Positions 18,673-28,768 are shown, counted from the first letter of the stretch. The stretch is DNA of 64,000 bases from Nocardia crassostreae (GCF_001613405.1 NZ_BDCH01000003.1:124001-188000), one strand, 5' to 3'. The notes: generated from the sequence alone by a model not told the origin. Numbers and translations: made by a program.

Positions 18673-21269
18673 GGCCGGGTACCCGGCCGTTCACCGGTCT
18701 GTCCGGGCGCGACCACGCGCTCCAGCGCCGCCAGATCCGCCTCGAGCGCCCGGAACATGATGTAGACCGCCACGAAGGCCACGATGCCGCCGACGCTGAG
18801 CACCCGCACCGCGACGATCACCAGCGGTATGTCGTCGGGCGGCAGGAAGGTCACGCCCGCCACCGCGAGCAGCGGCACCGAGGCCACGATGGCCAGATAG
18901 CCGTTGCAGCGATTGCCCAACCGGTGTAGCCAGGCGGCGTCCTCGGCGCTGATATCGCCGTGCCGCAGGAACATCGGATAGATGCAGCGCACCAGATAGA
19001 AGGTGACCAGGAAGAACGGATACGCGGTGGCGATGGCGCCGCACACCCACAGCGAGACCAGGAAGTGCACCATGCCGCGCGGTGCGATATCGCCGGTGGC
19101 CAGGTGCAGCGAGAGCGGAAAGGTAATGCCCGCCAGCACCCATGCCGAGATCACCACGAACGAAATGCGTTCCCCGCACAGCAGCACATCGGCGCGGGCG
19201 CGGGCCAGGGTTCGCGGATCGTATTCGCGGCCCTTGCGCAGGCCGCGCGGCACCGTGATCACGTACCGGCACAGGTAGATGATCACCGCCAGTCCGATCG
19301 GATAGAACAGCCCGTTCACGGTGGCCGTGGTGAGGGTGAAGGTCCGCATGGCCGCCTCGGAGAGGCGGCTCACGATCAAGGTGTCGTTGTGCACGATGTT
19401 GTAGATGGAGGCGATCACGTTCGGCACCGCGACGAACAGCGTGACCAGTGGAATCATCCACCGCCGCAATCGCATTCGGGGGCTGTGCGGCGGCGGGTCG
19501 ACCAGATCGCGGGCCCGCTCGTCCAGGCACAGCTCGAACTGCTTGGCCAGTACGGAGCCGCTGCGCCAGCGCTCGTCCCGATCGGGGGCCAGGCAGGTGA
19601 GCAGGACCCGGCGCAGCGCGGCCGGGCAGTCGGCGGGCACCCGCTCCAGGGCGGCGGCGTCCACGCCGCTGCGGCGGCGGTGCAGCATGGCCTCCAGCGT
19701 GGTGCGGTCGCCGTGCCCGCCCGGACCGGCCGTGGTGTCGTCGAACGGCTTTGCGCCGGTCAGCAATTCCCACAGCACCACGCCGAGGGAGAAGATGTCG
19801 GCGCGGGTGTCGAGATCGGCGGCGGTGGTGTCGCTGCCCGGATGGCAGGCCTCCAGCTGTTCCGGCGACATGTACGACAGCGAGCCGCCGAAGTAGGAGA
19901 CGGGGCTGGCGCCGTCCAGATTGCGGCTGAAGCTGATATTGAAATCCGCCAGCTTCGGCACGGCCTCCGCGGTGAGCAGCACATTGGCCGGTTTCACATC
20001 GCGGTGCAGCACCCCGTGGCCGTCCGCGTAGTCCAGCGCCTCGGCCAGCCGACGCCCCAGCCACGCAACGATTTCCGGCCAGCTCAGTCCGGCCAGCTCG
20101 GCGCGCACACTGGAGTCGGTGGGCCGGATCTCGCCCTTCTCCTCCATGGCCGCGTCCACGGCGTCCAGCAGCAGCTGCCCGCTGCGTTCGGCGGACGGGG
20201 TGGCGCGCACCCAGCGCAGCACGCCCAGCAGCGTGCCGCCGGGGAGGAACTGCATGTAGAGCAGGCGCAGCCGCCGCCCGGTCTCGGTGCGCACGCCCGA
20301 CATGAGCCGCTGATCGAAGACCCGCACGATGTAGTCGTGGTCCAGCTGGGCCAGGGTCTGCGGTTCGGTGCCGTGGTCGGCGGAGATCTTCACGGCCACC
20401 AGGCGTTGCAGCGAGCGCTGCCGGGCCAGGAACACGCGTGCGAAGGCGCCGCTGCCCAGGCTGGTGAGCAGATCGAAATCATCGATGCGCTGGCCGATTT
20501 CGATGCGATCGAGGAGTTCGGTGGTTTCCGGGGCGCTGATCCCGCTGGTGGCGCGGGCCGCCTCCAGGGCGGCGCCGTTGCGGGAGCTCGGATCGGCCTG
20601 GGTGAGTTCGCCGGGCTCGGGGACGAGGGTGCTGTCGAGATCGGTCCCGGCCCGGGTGGACTCCTCGGGCGGTGCGCCGGTGCGGGTGGAATCATCGAGT
20701 GTGAAAGCCGATTGGGTCAGATCCTCGGGCGCGAAGGCCATCTGCGTGGACTCGTCCAGCGGCGGCTGCGCACGCGTGGACTCCTCGAATCCGGGCCGCG
20801 TGGTCTCCTCCGGAGTCGACCGCCGGGTGCTCTGATCCTCGTCATCGGCATTGAGCAGTTCCCGCAGCTCGGCGGCCTGATGCGGGAATTCGCGGACATA
20901 ACCCCGCGGATCCACCCGCTCCCCGCTGTGCCTGCGGATGACGAACTCCTCGTAGACCAGCCCGGCGGGCAGATCGCCGACACCGAGTTCGGGGAATTCG
21001 GAACAGTATTCAGTCAGACGTTTGGGCGGCCGCGTCCGGTCGGGAGGCACCCCGGAGCGCCGCAGCCAGCGGTGCCGCATATCGACGCGAATGAGCTCCA
21101 GCAGCGCACCCCGGCGCAGGGCGGCGGCATCGGGCAGGAAATCGGCGATCAGCGGCGGCGCGGAGCCGGTGTCCCAGGCCGCCGTGAACGCGGCGACCAC
21201 ATTGAATTCCGTTCCCGCCGAATATCGGCCGGAGCGGTGGTCGGCACCAGAAGCCATGTCCGCACCCAT
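18669..21269 (-). CDS. membrane Ser/Thr protein kinase with Thr-repeat linker
   Basis: 866 residues from ATG 21269 (ATG 21257 is an alternative). The N-terminal domain (about 50-140) resembles the one found before some bacterial kinases. A ~80-residue acidic linker carries nine near-repeats of (D/E)(S/T/L)T(R/Q). The kinase domain has GSGAFARVF, VAVK (K294), HRDVKPAN (422-429) and DFN in place of DFG (442-444). A C-terminal six-helix membrane domain follows, so topology differs from PknB-type single-pass kinases. In-frame sequence upstream of 21269 lies antisense to the amidase and is not part of the gene. It is coupled to the downstream pseudokinase gene by a GTGA overlap. Confidence 0.85.
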   Translation of the reverse strand: MGADMASGADHRSGRYSAGTEFNVVAAFTAAWDTGSAPPLIADFLPDAAALRRGALLELIRVDMRHRWLRRSGVPPDRTRPPKRLTEYCSEFPELGVGDLPAGLVYEEFVIRRHSGERVDPRGYVREFPHQAAELRELLNADDEDQSTRRSTPEETTRPGFEESTRAQPPLDESTQMAFAPEDLTQSAFTLDDSTRTGAPPEESTRAGTDLDSTLVPEPGELTQADPSSRNGAALEAARATSGISAPETTELLDRIEIGQRIDDFDLLTSLGSGAFARVFLARQRSLQRLVAVKISADHGTEPQTLAQLDHDYIVRVFDQRLMSGVRTETGRRLRLLYMQFLPGGTLLGVLRWVRATPSAERSGQLLLDAVDAAMEEKGEIRPTDSSVRAELAGLSWPEIVAWLGRRLAEALDYADGHGVLHRDVKPANVLLTAEAVPKLADFNISFSRNLDGASPVSYFGGSLSYMSPEQLEACHPGSDTTAADLDTRADIFSLGVVLWELLTGAKPFDDTTAGPGGHGDRTTLEAMLHRRRSGVDAAALERVPADCPAALRRVLLTCLAPDRDERWRSGSVLAKQFELCLDERARDLVDPPPHSPRMRLRRWMIPLVTLFVAVPNVIASIYNIVHNDTLIVSRLSEAAMRTFTLTTATVNGLFYPIGLAVIIYLCRYVITVPRGLRKGREYDPRTLARARADVLLCGERISFVVISAWVLAGITFPLSLHLATGDIAPRGMVHFLVSLWVCGAIATAYPFFLVTFYLVRCIYPMFLRHGDISAEDAAWLHRLGNRCNGYLAIVASVPLLAVAGVTFLPPDDIPLVIVAVRVLSVGGIVAFVAVYIMFRALEADLAALERVVAPGQTGERPGTRP

Positions 21270-21432
21270 CGTGGCTCGGCACGGATACCGTCGAATCCGC
21301 ACTGTCGATGGATGTCGCGGATAAAATCCGCCACACCCGACACCATCATGCCCGAGCAATCGGGGGAATGATAACTTGCGGCTCAACAGCGGATCACCCG
21401 ATTTCGACACGAGGCGACGGGGGAACACCAGT

Positions 21433-22926
21433 ATGTACGACGAGGGCACCGCACTGGCGGACGGCACCGCGGCGGTGAACGAGGTAGTGGTGAGCACAGA
21501 GGACACGGCGGGCGAGTCCACCGAGACGACGAGCGGGACCGCACCCGAGACGACGAGCCCCGGGCAACCGGCCGAATCCGGCCCCCGGGTGGACGACAGC
21601 ACCGCGGCCGGTATCGCCGCGGCCGTGCGCGAGGGCCTGCGCACGCCCGGCGACCTGGTGGAGGCCGCCATCGAGCGGATCCGGTCGCGGGACCGGAAAG
21701 TCAACGCCTTCAGCCTGCTTCGCGTCGACGCCGCCCGCGCCGAGGCGCGCGCGCTGGCCGAGCGCGCCGATCTGGACCTGCTGCCGCTGGCGGGCGTGCC
21801 CATCGCGGTGAAGAACAATATCGACGTGACCGGCGAGGTCACCCGCGGCGGCTCGCTGGCGGGCCCGAACTCCCCCGCCGAGACCGACCATCCGGTGGTG
21901 CGCCGACTACGCTCGGCCGGCGCGATCGTCGTCGGCCTCTCCACCACCCCCGAATTCGGCCTGTGGGGCGCCACCGATTCCCCGGAGCGCATTACCCGCA
22001 GCCCCTGGAATCCCCGCTTCGGCTCCGGCGGCTCCTCCGGCGGGTCCGGCGCCGCCGTCGGCGCGGGGCTGGTCCCCGTGGCGCACGGCAACGACGGCCT
22101 GGGCTCGGTCCGCATTCCGGCCGCCTGCTGCGGCGTGGTCGGCATCAAGCCCGGCCGGGGCCTGGTTCCCGCCGAGGTGGGCATCGACTCCTGGGGCGGT
22201 ATGACCGAAAACGGCGTGCTGGCAACGACTGTCGCCGACGCCGCCCTGGTGCTGTCCGTCATGGCCGACCGGCCCGCCCTGGCCGAACTCGAAACCCCGC
22301 CCACCCTGCGCATCGGCTTGGCCACCGCCGCACCGGTCCCCTTCACCCACGTCGACCGCGCCTGGACCGCCGCCGCCCGCAAGGCCGCCTCCCTGGCCGC
22401 GGGCGCGGGTCACGCCGTGGCCGTGGCCGAACTCCCTTATCAGGGCGCGACTTTCGCCCTCGCCCTGCGCTGGGTGGCCAATGCCGCCCGCGAGGCCGCG
22501 ACGGTCCCCTACCCGGAACGCCTGCAACCCCGCACCCGCACCCACGCCGCCCTCGGCAGGCTGGTCCTGAAAACCGGTCTGGTTCGCTCCGGCCAGGTCG
22601 ACCGCATCGAGGCCCGCCTGCTCGACTACTTCGAGCGCTACGACGTGGTCATCACCCCCACCCTGGCCACCGCCCCACCCCGCGCCCGCAACTGGCACAC
22701 CCGCCCCTGGCTCGCCAATGTCCTTGCGAACGTGCGCTTCTCCCCCTTCACCCCCCTCTGGAACCTGGTCGGCTGGCCCGCCATCTCGGTCCCCATGGGC
22801 ACCCACCCCCGCACCGGCATGCCGGTAGCCGCCCAACTCGCCGGTCCCCCCGGCAGCGAATCCACCCTCCTGCACCTGGCCGCCCAGATGGAGACAGCGC
22901 AACCCTGGAAACGAACCTCGGCCTGA
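21433..22926 (+). CDS. amidase signature family hydrolase
   Basis: 497 residues from ATG 21433, preceded by a GGGGGAA ribosome site. The amidase signature is complete: the catalytic Lys in VPIAVKNNIDV, the cis-Ser in GGSSGGSGAAVG and the nucleophilic Ser in GLGSVRIPAACCG. The N-terminal ~45 residues are Thr/Ala/Glu-rich and outside the core. It hydrolyses a linear amide, but the substrate cannot be read. It is divergent from the kinase pair and followed by a strong hairpin at 22935. Confidence 0.9.
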   Translation: MYDEGTALADGTAAVNEVVVSTEDTAGESTETTSGTAPETTSPGQPAESGPRVDDSTAAGIAAAVREGLRTPGDLVEAAIERIRSRDRKVNAFSLLRVDAARAEARALAERADLDLLPLAGVPIAVKNNIDVTGEVTRGGSLAGPNSPAETDHPVVRRLRSAGAIVVGLSTTPEFGLWGATDSPERITRSPWNPRFGSGGSSGGSGAAVGAGLVPVAHGNDGLGSVRIPAACCGVVGIKPGRGLVPAEVGIDSWGGMTENGVLATTVADAALVLSVMADRPALAELETPPTLRIGLATAAPVPFTHVDRAWTAAARKAASLAAGAGHAVAVAELPYQGATFALALRWVANAAREAATVPYPERLQPRTRTHAALGRLVLKTGLVRSGQVDRIEARLLDYFERYDVVITPTLATAPPRARNWHTRPWLANVLANVRFSPFTPLWNLVGWPAISVPMGTHPRTGMPVAAQLAGPPGSESTLLHLAAQMETAQPWKRTSA

Positions 22927-22934
22927 CGCACAAA

Positions 22935-22966
22935 GACTGGGCCGTCACTGACGTGACGGCCCAGTC
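22935..22966 (+). terminator. terminator-type hairpin after the amidase gene
   Basis: A perfect 14-bp stem (GACTGGGCCGTCAC/GTGACGGCCCAGTC) with a TGAC loop starts nine bases after the amidase stop. No T-run follows. It may also serve the convergent LysR gene. Confidence 0.8.
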
Positions 22967-23121
22967 TCATGCCGAAAGGTGAGCGACGCCGCCTCCGACC
23001 CGCCGCCGCCCGTTGCCCGAGGTGACAACTGATGTCGTTCCGGTCGGGGTAACTCACCGGGTACCCCCGAAATCGGGTTCGCGCCTGACCGCAGGCACGC
23101 GAATGGGACCCGGCGCGGCTC

Positions 23122-24018
23122 CTAAGCCGGGCGCAAAAGTTCCGGGGAGGCGGCTACAGCGAAGCCGCCTTCCAGGACGCGCGCCGCGAACTCGACGATG
23201 GTCGGCCGATCGTCATCGGCCCGCCACGCCACCGCGAGCTCGCACGGCGGCAGGCCGGAGACCGGTCGCGCGGTCAGTCCGGGCCAGCGGTACATCGGCA
23301 CATTGTTCTCGGCCAGCAGGCATACGCCCAGCCCGAGGCTGACGGCTTCGAGCCGCTCCTCGGCCGTGGCCGCCTCCGCGCCGATTCGCGCCTGCCGCCC
23401 GCCGCGGGCGTCCGCCCCGATCCAGAAGTCGCGCGCCGCACCGGCTTCGGCGGGCATGGCGATGAACGGCTCATCGGTGAGATCGGCGAAGTCGATGGTC
23501 TCCTGCCCGGCGAGCGCGTGGTTCTCCGGCAGCAGCACCCAGCGCGGCTCGGTGCGCAGCACCTGCCAGCGGTAGCGGCTGGTGTCGGGCACCGGCAGCC
23601 ACATGAGGGCGAGATCGGCCTGGCGACCGGCGAGGCCGCTGGAGGGATCGGTCCAGGATGCGGAGTGCAGTGCGAGCCGATGCCCGCTGGCGCTCTCCAG
23701 ATCGGTGATCAGGCCGCGCCCGATGGAGGACTGGATGCCGACGCGCAGCACCTCGCCCGCCTCCTGCAGGGCGACATTGGTCACCTCCCACAGCTCCAGG
23801 ATCTTGCGGGCGCCTTCGAGCAGCTCCTTACCGGCGACGGTGAGGGCGACGCTGCGCTGGTTACGGTCGAACAGGACCACGTCGAGCTGGCGTTCCAGCT
23901 GACGAATCTGCCGCGACAGGGTGGGTTGTGCGATGTGCAGCCGCTGGGCGGCGTTGGTGAAGTGCAGTTCCTCAGCGACGGCGACGAAATACCGCAGGTC
24001 GCGCAAATGCGGGTCCAT
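23122..24018 (-). CDS. LysR-family transcriptional regulator
   Basis: 298 residues. The N-terminal winged helix-turn-helix is classical (LRYFVAVAEELHFTNAAQRL, then AQPTLSRQIRQLE), and a two-lobed substrate-binding domain fills residues about 90-290. The ATG at 24018 follows AAGGGGCT. It stands alone: the amidase gene is convergent and hpt lies upstream on the same strand. A dyad ATCA-N10-TGAT (24030-24047) just upstream is a possible autoregulatory LysR-type site. Inducer and targets unknown. Confidence 0.92.
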   Translation of the reverse strand: MDPHLRDLRYFVAVAEELHFTNAAQRLHIAQPTLSRQIRQLERQLDVVLFDRNQRSVALTVAGKELLEGARKILELWEVTNVALQEAGEVLRVGIQSSIGRGLITDLESASGHRLALHSASWTDPSSGLAGRQADLALMWLPVPDTSRYRWQVLRTEPRWVLLPENHALAGQETIDFADLTDEPFIAMPAEAGAARDFWIGADARGGRQARIGAEAATAEERLEAVSLGLGVCLLAENNVPMYRWPGLTARPVSGLPPCELAVAWRADDDRPTIVEFAARVLEGGFAVAASPELLRPA

Positions 24019-24383
24019 AGCCCCTTGCTATCAGAATCGGTCTTGATTTTCCAGCCGTATCCGACCCAAAAGTTTGCGTTCAGATCAGAAAACAGCCGTC
24101 AGGTTTGTTACAGACAGCATAATCCGCCCGCGAAACATGCTGTTAACCGGACCCGCGAATTCCTGGCCATTCGGCCGAGATCACCGACGGGCCACCCATG
24201 CAGTCGGGTGACCAGCAGTTACCCACGCCACGTCGCCGCGTGCGAAAAAGTCATCCGACGGCGCGCGGCCGGATAGCAACAACCGGTCCGCGCTCACGAC
24301 GTCGCCCTCGAGACCGTGAGGTGAGTTTCGTCACATGAGGCTTAAAACCGCTCCCGAATGGGTCCGCGAGGCGGCGGGGCGGG
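24019..24383. other. 365-base gap between LysR and hpt
   Basis: It contains the LysR promoter region with the ATCA/TGAT dyad at 24030-24047 and lower-GC sequence at 24050-24160. I see no gene, RNA or clear hpt terminator here. Confidence 0.4.
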
Positions 24384-24947
24384 TCACTTGCCGCCGTAGA
24401 CCTTCGGGTCGAGCGTGCCGATATAGGGCAGATCGCGGTAGCGCTCCGCGTAGTCCAGCCCGTAGCCGACCACGAACTCGTTCGGAATGTCGAAGCCCAC
24501 GTGCATGACGTCCACATGGGTGCGCAGCGCATCGGGCTTGCGCAGCAGCGTCACGACCTCCAGCGAGGCGGGATTGCGGCTCTTCAGATTGCGCAGCAAC
24601 CAGGACAGCGTGAGCCCCGAGTCGATGATGTCCTCGACGATCAGCACATTGCGCCCGGCAATGTCCTTGTCCAGGTCCTTCATGATGCGCACCACGCCCG
24701 AGGACGAGGTGGAGGAGCCGTACGACGAGACGGCCATGAACTCCATCTGCGTCGGAATGGTCAGCCGCTTGGCCAGGTCCGTCATGAAGAAGATGGCGCC
24801 CTTGAGCACGCCCACCAGCAGCAGATCGCCTTCGGGGGCGTCAGCGGGATACCGCTTGGCGACGAGGTCCGCGATCTCGTCGATCTTTTCCGCGATGTCG
24901 TCCTCGCTGATCAGCACCGACGCGATGTCGTCCCCGTACACGTCCAC
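24384..24947 (-). CDS. hpt: hypoxanthine phosphoribosyltransferase
   Basis: Salvages hypoxanthine and guanine with PRPP. 187 residues from GTG 24947, which follows GAAGGGAAA. The motifs are [11 protein letters not shown] in the flexible loop, the PRPP-binding [10 protein letters not shown] and the C-terminal [18 protein letters not shown]. The start lies ten bases after the tilS stop. A longer frame to 25061 overlaps tilS and is not supported. The tilS-hpt order is conserved in actinobacteria. Confidence 0.95.
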   Translation of the reverse strand: MDVYGDDIASVLISEDDIAEKIDEIADLVAKRYPADAPEGDLLLVGVLKGAIFFMTDLAKRLTIPTQMEFMAVSSYGSSTSSSGVVRIMKDLDKDIAGRNVLIVEDIIDSGLTLSWLLRNLKSRNPASLEVVTLLRKPDALRTHVDVMHVGFDIPNEFVVGYGLDYAERYRDLPYIGTLDPKVYGGK

Positions 24948-24957
24948 TGGTTTCCCT

Positions 24958-25965
24958 TCAGTGATGATGTCGATCCGAATCGGATTCGCTCTGGTCCGAG
25001 CCCAGTATGAGCCTGCCACGTTCGCGCGTGGCAACCAACCTGGTCCCATCGGGCAAACCACCGACGGCCACCCCGCCCTGACCCCGCCAATTCGTGATCA
25101 GCGCGTCGACGGCGCGTAAATTGCTGTCCGTCAATGATTTTGCGCCATGTTCCAGCAACCAGGCGCGAACGACGCGGCGGCGCAGTGCGGGCGGGGCAGT
25201 GGTGAGCGTCTCGAGGGACAGGGTTTCGCCGTCCAGCGCCGCCGCCAGCAACTCCGCGGCGAGCGTGTCCAGCACCGCGCCGTCCTCTTGCAGATGGGTC
25301 GCCGTACGCGCCAGAGCAGCGGCGACGCCACCGCCGAGGACTTCCTCCAGCAGGGGCAGCGCCTCGGTGCGCAGCCGCACCCGGGTGAACTCCGGCGCGC
25401 TGTTGTGCGGATCCTCGTGCGGCGTCAGGCCGAGATCCGCGCACAGCGCCCGCGTGACCGGGCGCCGCACGCCCAGCAGCGGGCGACCCCACGGCGCGGC
25501 GTATTCGGGCATCCCCTGAATCGAGCGCCCACCGGACCCGCGCGCCAATCCCAGCAGCACGGTCTCGGCCTGATCGTCGAGGGTGTGGCCGAGCAGCACG
25601 GGCAGGCCGTCGCGGGCCGCGTCCAGGGCCGCGTACCGGGCCCGCCGCGCCGCGGCCTCCAGCCCGCCGTCCCGGCTCACCTCGACCGGCAGCACCCGGG
25701 CCGACCGGCAGCCCAATCGAATCGCGGCCGCGGCCGCCTCCGCCGCCACCGCGGCCGAGCCCGCCTGCAGCCCGTGATCCACCACCAGCGCGTCCACCGC
25801 CCCGGCCTCGACCACCGCGGCCGCCGTCAGGGCCAGTGAATCCGCGCCGCCGGACAGCGCCACCGCGACCTCGTCACCGGGCGCGTGGGCGGCCAGCCAT
25901 TCGCGCACCGCATGGCGCATCTCCAGGGCGGCGCGCGTCTCGGGCAACCGGGGCCGATCGTTCAC
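24958..25965 (-). CDS. tilS: tRNA(Ile)-lysidine synthase
   Basis: Adds lysine to C34 of tRNA-Ile(CAU) so it reads AUA. 335 residues. The N-type ATP pyrophosphatase P-loop SGGADS is near residue 40. [20 protein letters not shown] and GMPEY are family marks, followed by a short C-terminal domain. The start GTG 25965 has only a weak GGGGA site. Position matches Rv3625c, between hpt and the DUF2342 gene. Confidence 0.93.
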   Translation of the reverse strand: MNDRPRLPETRAALEMRHAVREWLAAHAPGDEVAVALSGGADSLALTAAAVVEAGAVDALVVDHGLQAGSAAVAAEAAAAAIRLGCRSARVLPVEVSRDGGLEAAARRARYAALDAARDGLPVLLGHTLDDQAETVLLGLARGSGGRSIQGMPEYAAPWGRPLLGVRRPVTRALCADLGLTPHEDPHNSAPEFTRVRLRTEALPLLEEVLGGGVAAALARTATHLQEDGAVLDTLAAELLAAALDGETLSLETLTTAPPALRRRVVRAWLLEHGAKSLTDSNLRAVDALITNWRGQGGVAVGGLPDGTRLVATRERGRLILGSDQSESDSDRHHH

Positions 25966-26007
25966 GTCCCCGATCGTTGCACGCCGCCCCTGGCCGCCGG
26001 ATAGGGC

Positions 26008-27147
26008 TCAGCCCAGGACGCGGGTCACCCAGCGCTGCGGATCGCTGATCTCGTCTGTGCGGGGCAGGGTTTCGGGATTGGTCCACACCGCGTTGAAGCG
26101 TTCCATGCCGACGGTGTTCACCACCTCGTCCACGAAGGCCTTGCCGCGCACGTACTGCTGGACCTTGGCGTCCATGCCCAGCAGCGCGCGTAGGAGCCGT
26201 TGCAGCGGATTGCCGGGCCGCCTGCGCCGCTGATCGAAGGCCGAGCGAATGCGCGCGACCGTGGGCACCACGGCCGGGCCGACGGCATCCATCACATGAT
26301 CGGCGTGACCCTCCAGCAGGGTGCCGAGCATGAGCAGATTGTCCAGGGCCTGCCGCTGCGGTTCGGCCTGGGTGGCGCGCAGCAGCCCGATGACCCCGCC
26401 CGCCGGATCCTCCACCCCGCGACGGCGCTCGCGCACGGCCTCCAGCAGGCGGTTGAGCATATCGGCCATGGGTTCGTCCCCGGCCTCGCCGAGCAGCTCG
26501 ACATTGTCGCGCATATAGTCGGCCAGCCAGGGCGCGGAGGAGAACTGCACCCGGTGGGTCACCTCGTGCAGGCACACCCAGAGCCGGAAATCGCTGGGCG
26601 CCACGCCCAGTGCGCGTTCCACCGCCATGATGTTGGGCGCGACCAGCAGCAGCGTGCCGTCGGGCATGCTGAACGGGTCGTACTGCCCGAGGATGGCGGT
26701 GGACAGGAAGGCCAGCATGGCGCCGACCTGCACACCGGCGGGCTTGCCGACGAACTTGCCCTTCTCGCCGGGATCGACGCCGGTGCCGGTGAGCTGCGCC
26801 ATGGAGTCCGCGGCGGCCTGAATCCAGCCGGGCCGATCCACGATGCGGGCGTCGGGCACGACGGAGCCGTCGATCAGCCCGCTCACCTCCCGCACCGGTC
26901 CCTCGGCGCGCACCGAGGCGGCCGCCAGTTCCACCACGGCCTGTTCGGCGGCCTGCCTGGTGGTGCGCGGCCCGGCGGGCACCAGGGCGGCGCCGGTGCG
27001 CGCGGCAATGGCCCAGTCCACGGAACCGGCCAGCCCGGAGCGGAGTTTGCGCGCGGGTTCGCCGGTCACCAGCACCTCACCGGCGGGCACGGCGGCTTCC
27101 GCGCGCTCGGCGTCGGCCGAATTGTGTTCGGGTCCGGTCATAGTCAT
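26008..27147 (-). CDS. DUF2342 zinc-dependent metalloprotease-like protein (Rv3626c-type)
   Basis: 379 residues. The zinc-binding motif HEVTH is at about 194-198, followed by an EGHADHVMD segment that supplies a third ligand in this family. Surrounding helices are typical of DUF2342, found next to tilS and dacB in actinobacteria. No signal peptide is seen, so it is probably cytoplasmic. The start is ATG 27147, with a second ATG two codons inside, and it lies seven bases after dacB. The substrate is unknown; some relatives carry an F420-linked label without proof. Confidence 0.85.
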   Translation of the reverse strand: MTMTGPEHNSADAERAEAAVPAGEVLVTGEPARKLRSGLAGSVDWAIAARTGAALVPAGPRTTRQAAEQAVVELAAASVRAEGPVREVSGLIDGSVVPDARIVDRPGWIQAAADSMAQLTGTGVDPGEKGKFVGKPAGVQVGAMLAFLSTAILGQYDPFSMPDGTLLLVAPNIMAVERALGVAPSDFRLWVCLHEVTHRVQFSSAPWLADYMRDNVELLGEAGDEPMADMLNRLLEAVRERRRGVEDPAGGVIGLLRATQAEPQRQALDNLLMLGTLLEGHADHVMDAVGPAVVPTVARIRSAFDQRRRRPGNPLQRLLRALLGMDAKVQQYVRGKAFVDEVVNTVGMERFNAVWTNPETLPRTDEISDPQRWVTRVLG

Positions 27148-27154
27148 CCACCCG

Positions 27155-28612
27155 TCAGGAGCATGCGCAATTGCGCAGTGTGGCGGCGATGGCGTCCAAG
27201 GCCGGGCGGCTCAGGCCGGGCAGGCGTTCGTTCGACATCAACGCGAAAGTGAGTACGCGCCCATCGCGATCCAGCACATACCCCACCAACGAGCTTGCCA
27301 CGTCCAGAGTTCCGGTCTTGGCGCGTACCCAGCCCGCGGCGGCGCGATCGCGCACGGTGTAGCGATCCGACAGTGAGCCGGTGGCCCCGGCGACCGGCAG
27401 ATAGTCGAGCAATGCCGCCAGCGGCGCGGGTGCGGCGTTCCCGGCCCCGTTTCCGGTCGGGTCGCTCTGATTGAAGGGCGAGGTCGGCAGCGCGGCGACG
27501 GTGACGACCCGGTCCAGCAGCGCGGGCGTGATCTTGTCATCCACGGAGAGCCCGCCCGCGTCGTGCAGGGTCGTTCCGGTCAGATCGAACCCGGCCGCCT
27601 GCAAGGTCGTGGTCATGCCGGTGACCGTCCCGGCGAAGGACTGCTCGGCGCCCGCGGCGGCGGCGATCTCCCGGCCGATGGTCTCGGCCAGCACATCGTC
27701 GGAGTGGACCATCATGTCCCGCAACCGGTCTCGCAAGGGCGCGGATTGCACCGACGCGACCCGAGTGGCCCCGGCGGGGGCATTGCCCATCCGCACCCGG
27801 TTCGGATCCAGTCCCAGGGCGACGGCCAGCGCCTTACCGGCGTCCAGGGCGGGGGTCGGGGTGCGCGGCGAGTACTCCACCAGCGGATCCAACCGGCCGC
27901 CGTCGATCATGACCGGTTCGATGGGCGCGATGGAGCCCCCGGCGATGTCCTCGGTCAGCCAGCCCTGCGCCATGGTCGGCCCGGTGTAGGCGGAGACGTC
28001 CACCACGATGGTGTCCGCACTGCGCCCCGACGCCTTGATCTGCGCCACCAGATCCGACAGCTTCGGCCCGTCCGGGTAATAGCCCTTGCCGTCGGGCTGC
28101 GCGGTCAGCGTGGGATCGCCGCCGCCGACCAGCACGAGCTCGTTGGGCGCGGCCCCGGTCACCACCTCGGTGGTCACCCGGTGATCGCCGGGCAGCGCCA
28201 GCAGCGCGGCGGCGGTGGTGAGGATCTTGGCGGTCGAGGCCGGGATCATGGCCTTGTCCGCGTCGTGACCCCACAGCACCGCACCGGTATCGGCATCGGA
28301 CACCTGCGCGGCGAACACGCCCAGATCCGGATTCGCGACCACCGCCGCGAGCGCCGCGGTCAGACCCGCCGCGGTGGGCGCCGGGCCGTTCGTCGGCGCG
28401 GGCGCGACCTGCGGCAATACCTTCACCGGCGAGGGCGGGGCGGCAATGGTCAAGCCCCCGTGCCGGAATTCCTCCGTCCACGGTTTCACCGTCAGCACCA
28501 CGGCCGCGGCCGCCACCAACACCACGACCAGCGCCGATGACACCACGATCCACGTCCTGCGACGGCGCTTGGCCTCCAACCCACCGATGTTCTGTTTGTT
28601 CCGACCTGCCAC
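27155..28612 (-). CDS. dacB: D-alanyl-D-alanine carboxypeptidase (PBP4 type, Rv3627c-like)
   Basis: Trims peptidoglycan stem peptides outside the membrane. 485 residues. An Arg-rich N-terminus precedes a signal-anchor helix (about 21-42). The S13-family active site is S126-TA-K129, the KTG box is at 432-434, and the second motif is SDD (304-306) where S-x-N is usual. The last residues are NCACS. The start is GTG 28612. It is divergent from ppa, with 156 bases between starts, as in mycobacteria. Confidence 0.9.
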   Translation of the reverse strand: MAGRNKQNIGGLEAKRRRRTWIVVSSALVVVLVAAAAVVLTVKPWTEEFRHGGLTIAAPPSPVKVLPQVAPAPTNGPAPTAAGLTAALAAVVANPDLGVFAAQVSDADTGAVLWGHDADKAMIPASTAKILTTAAALLALPGDHRVTTEVVTGAAPNELVLVGGGDPTLTAQPDGKGYYPDGPKLSDLVAQIKASGRSADTIVVDVSAYTGPTMAQGWLTEDIAGGSIAPIEPVMIDGGRLDPLVEYSPRTPTPALDAGKALAVALGLDPNRVRMGNAPAGATRVASVQSAPLRDRLRDMMVHSDDVLAETIGREIAAAAGAEQSFAGTVTGMTTTLQAAGFDLTGTTLHDAGGLSVDDKITPALLDRVVTVAALPTSPFNQSDPTGNGAGNAAPAPLAALLDYLPVAGATGSLSDRYTVRDRAAAGWVRAKTGTLDVASSLVGYVLDRDGRVLTFALMSNERLPGLSRPALDAIAATLRNCACS

Positions 28613-28768
28613 CTGCCGCTACTCCCTGATACCCGTGGTCCGGTCTTGCCCTGAGAAGTCCCTGCCGCACCCACACGACCCCCGACCACACTATCCTCGT
28701 TGCGCAGTCGTTCCCCCGAACGAGCTGGCGAGTCGGCAGCCATACCGCCCACCGAAGAAGGAGATGAC

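Noticed and set aside
21270..22382. N-terminal extension of the kinase frame across the amidase
   Set aside because: It is antisense to a complete amidase and lacks kinase-family features. The gene starts at about 21269.
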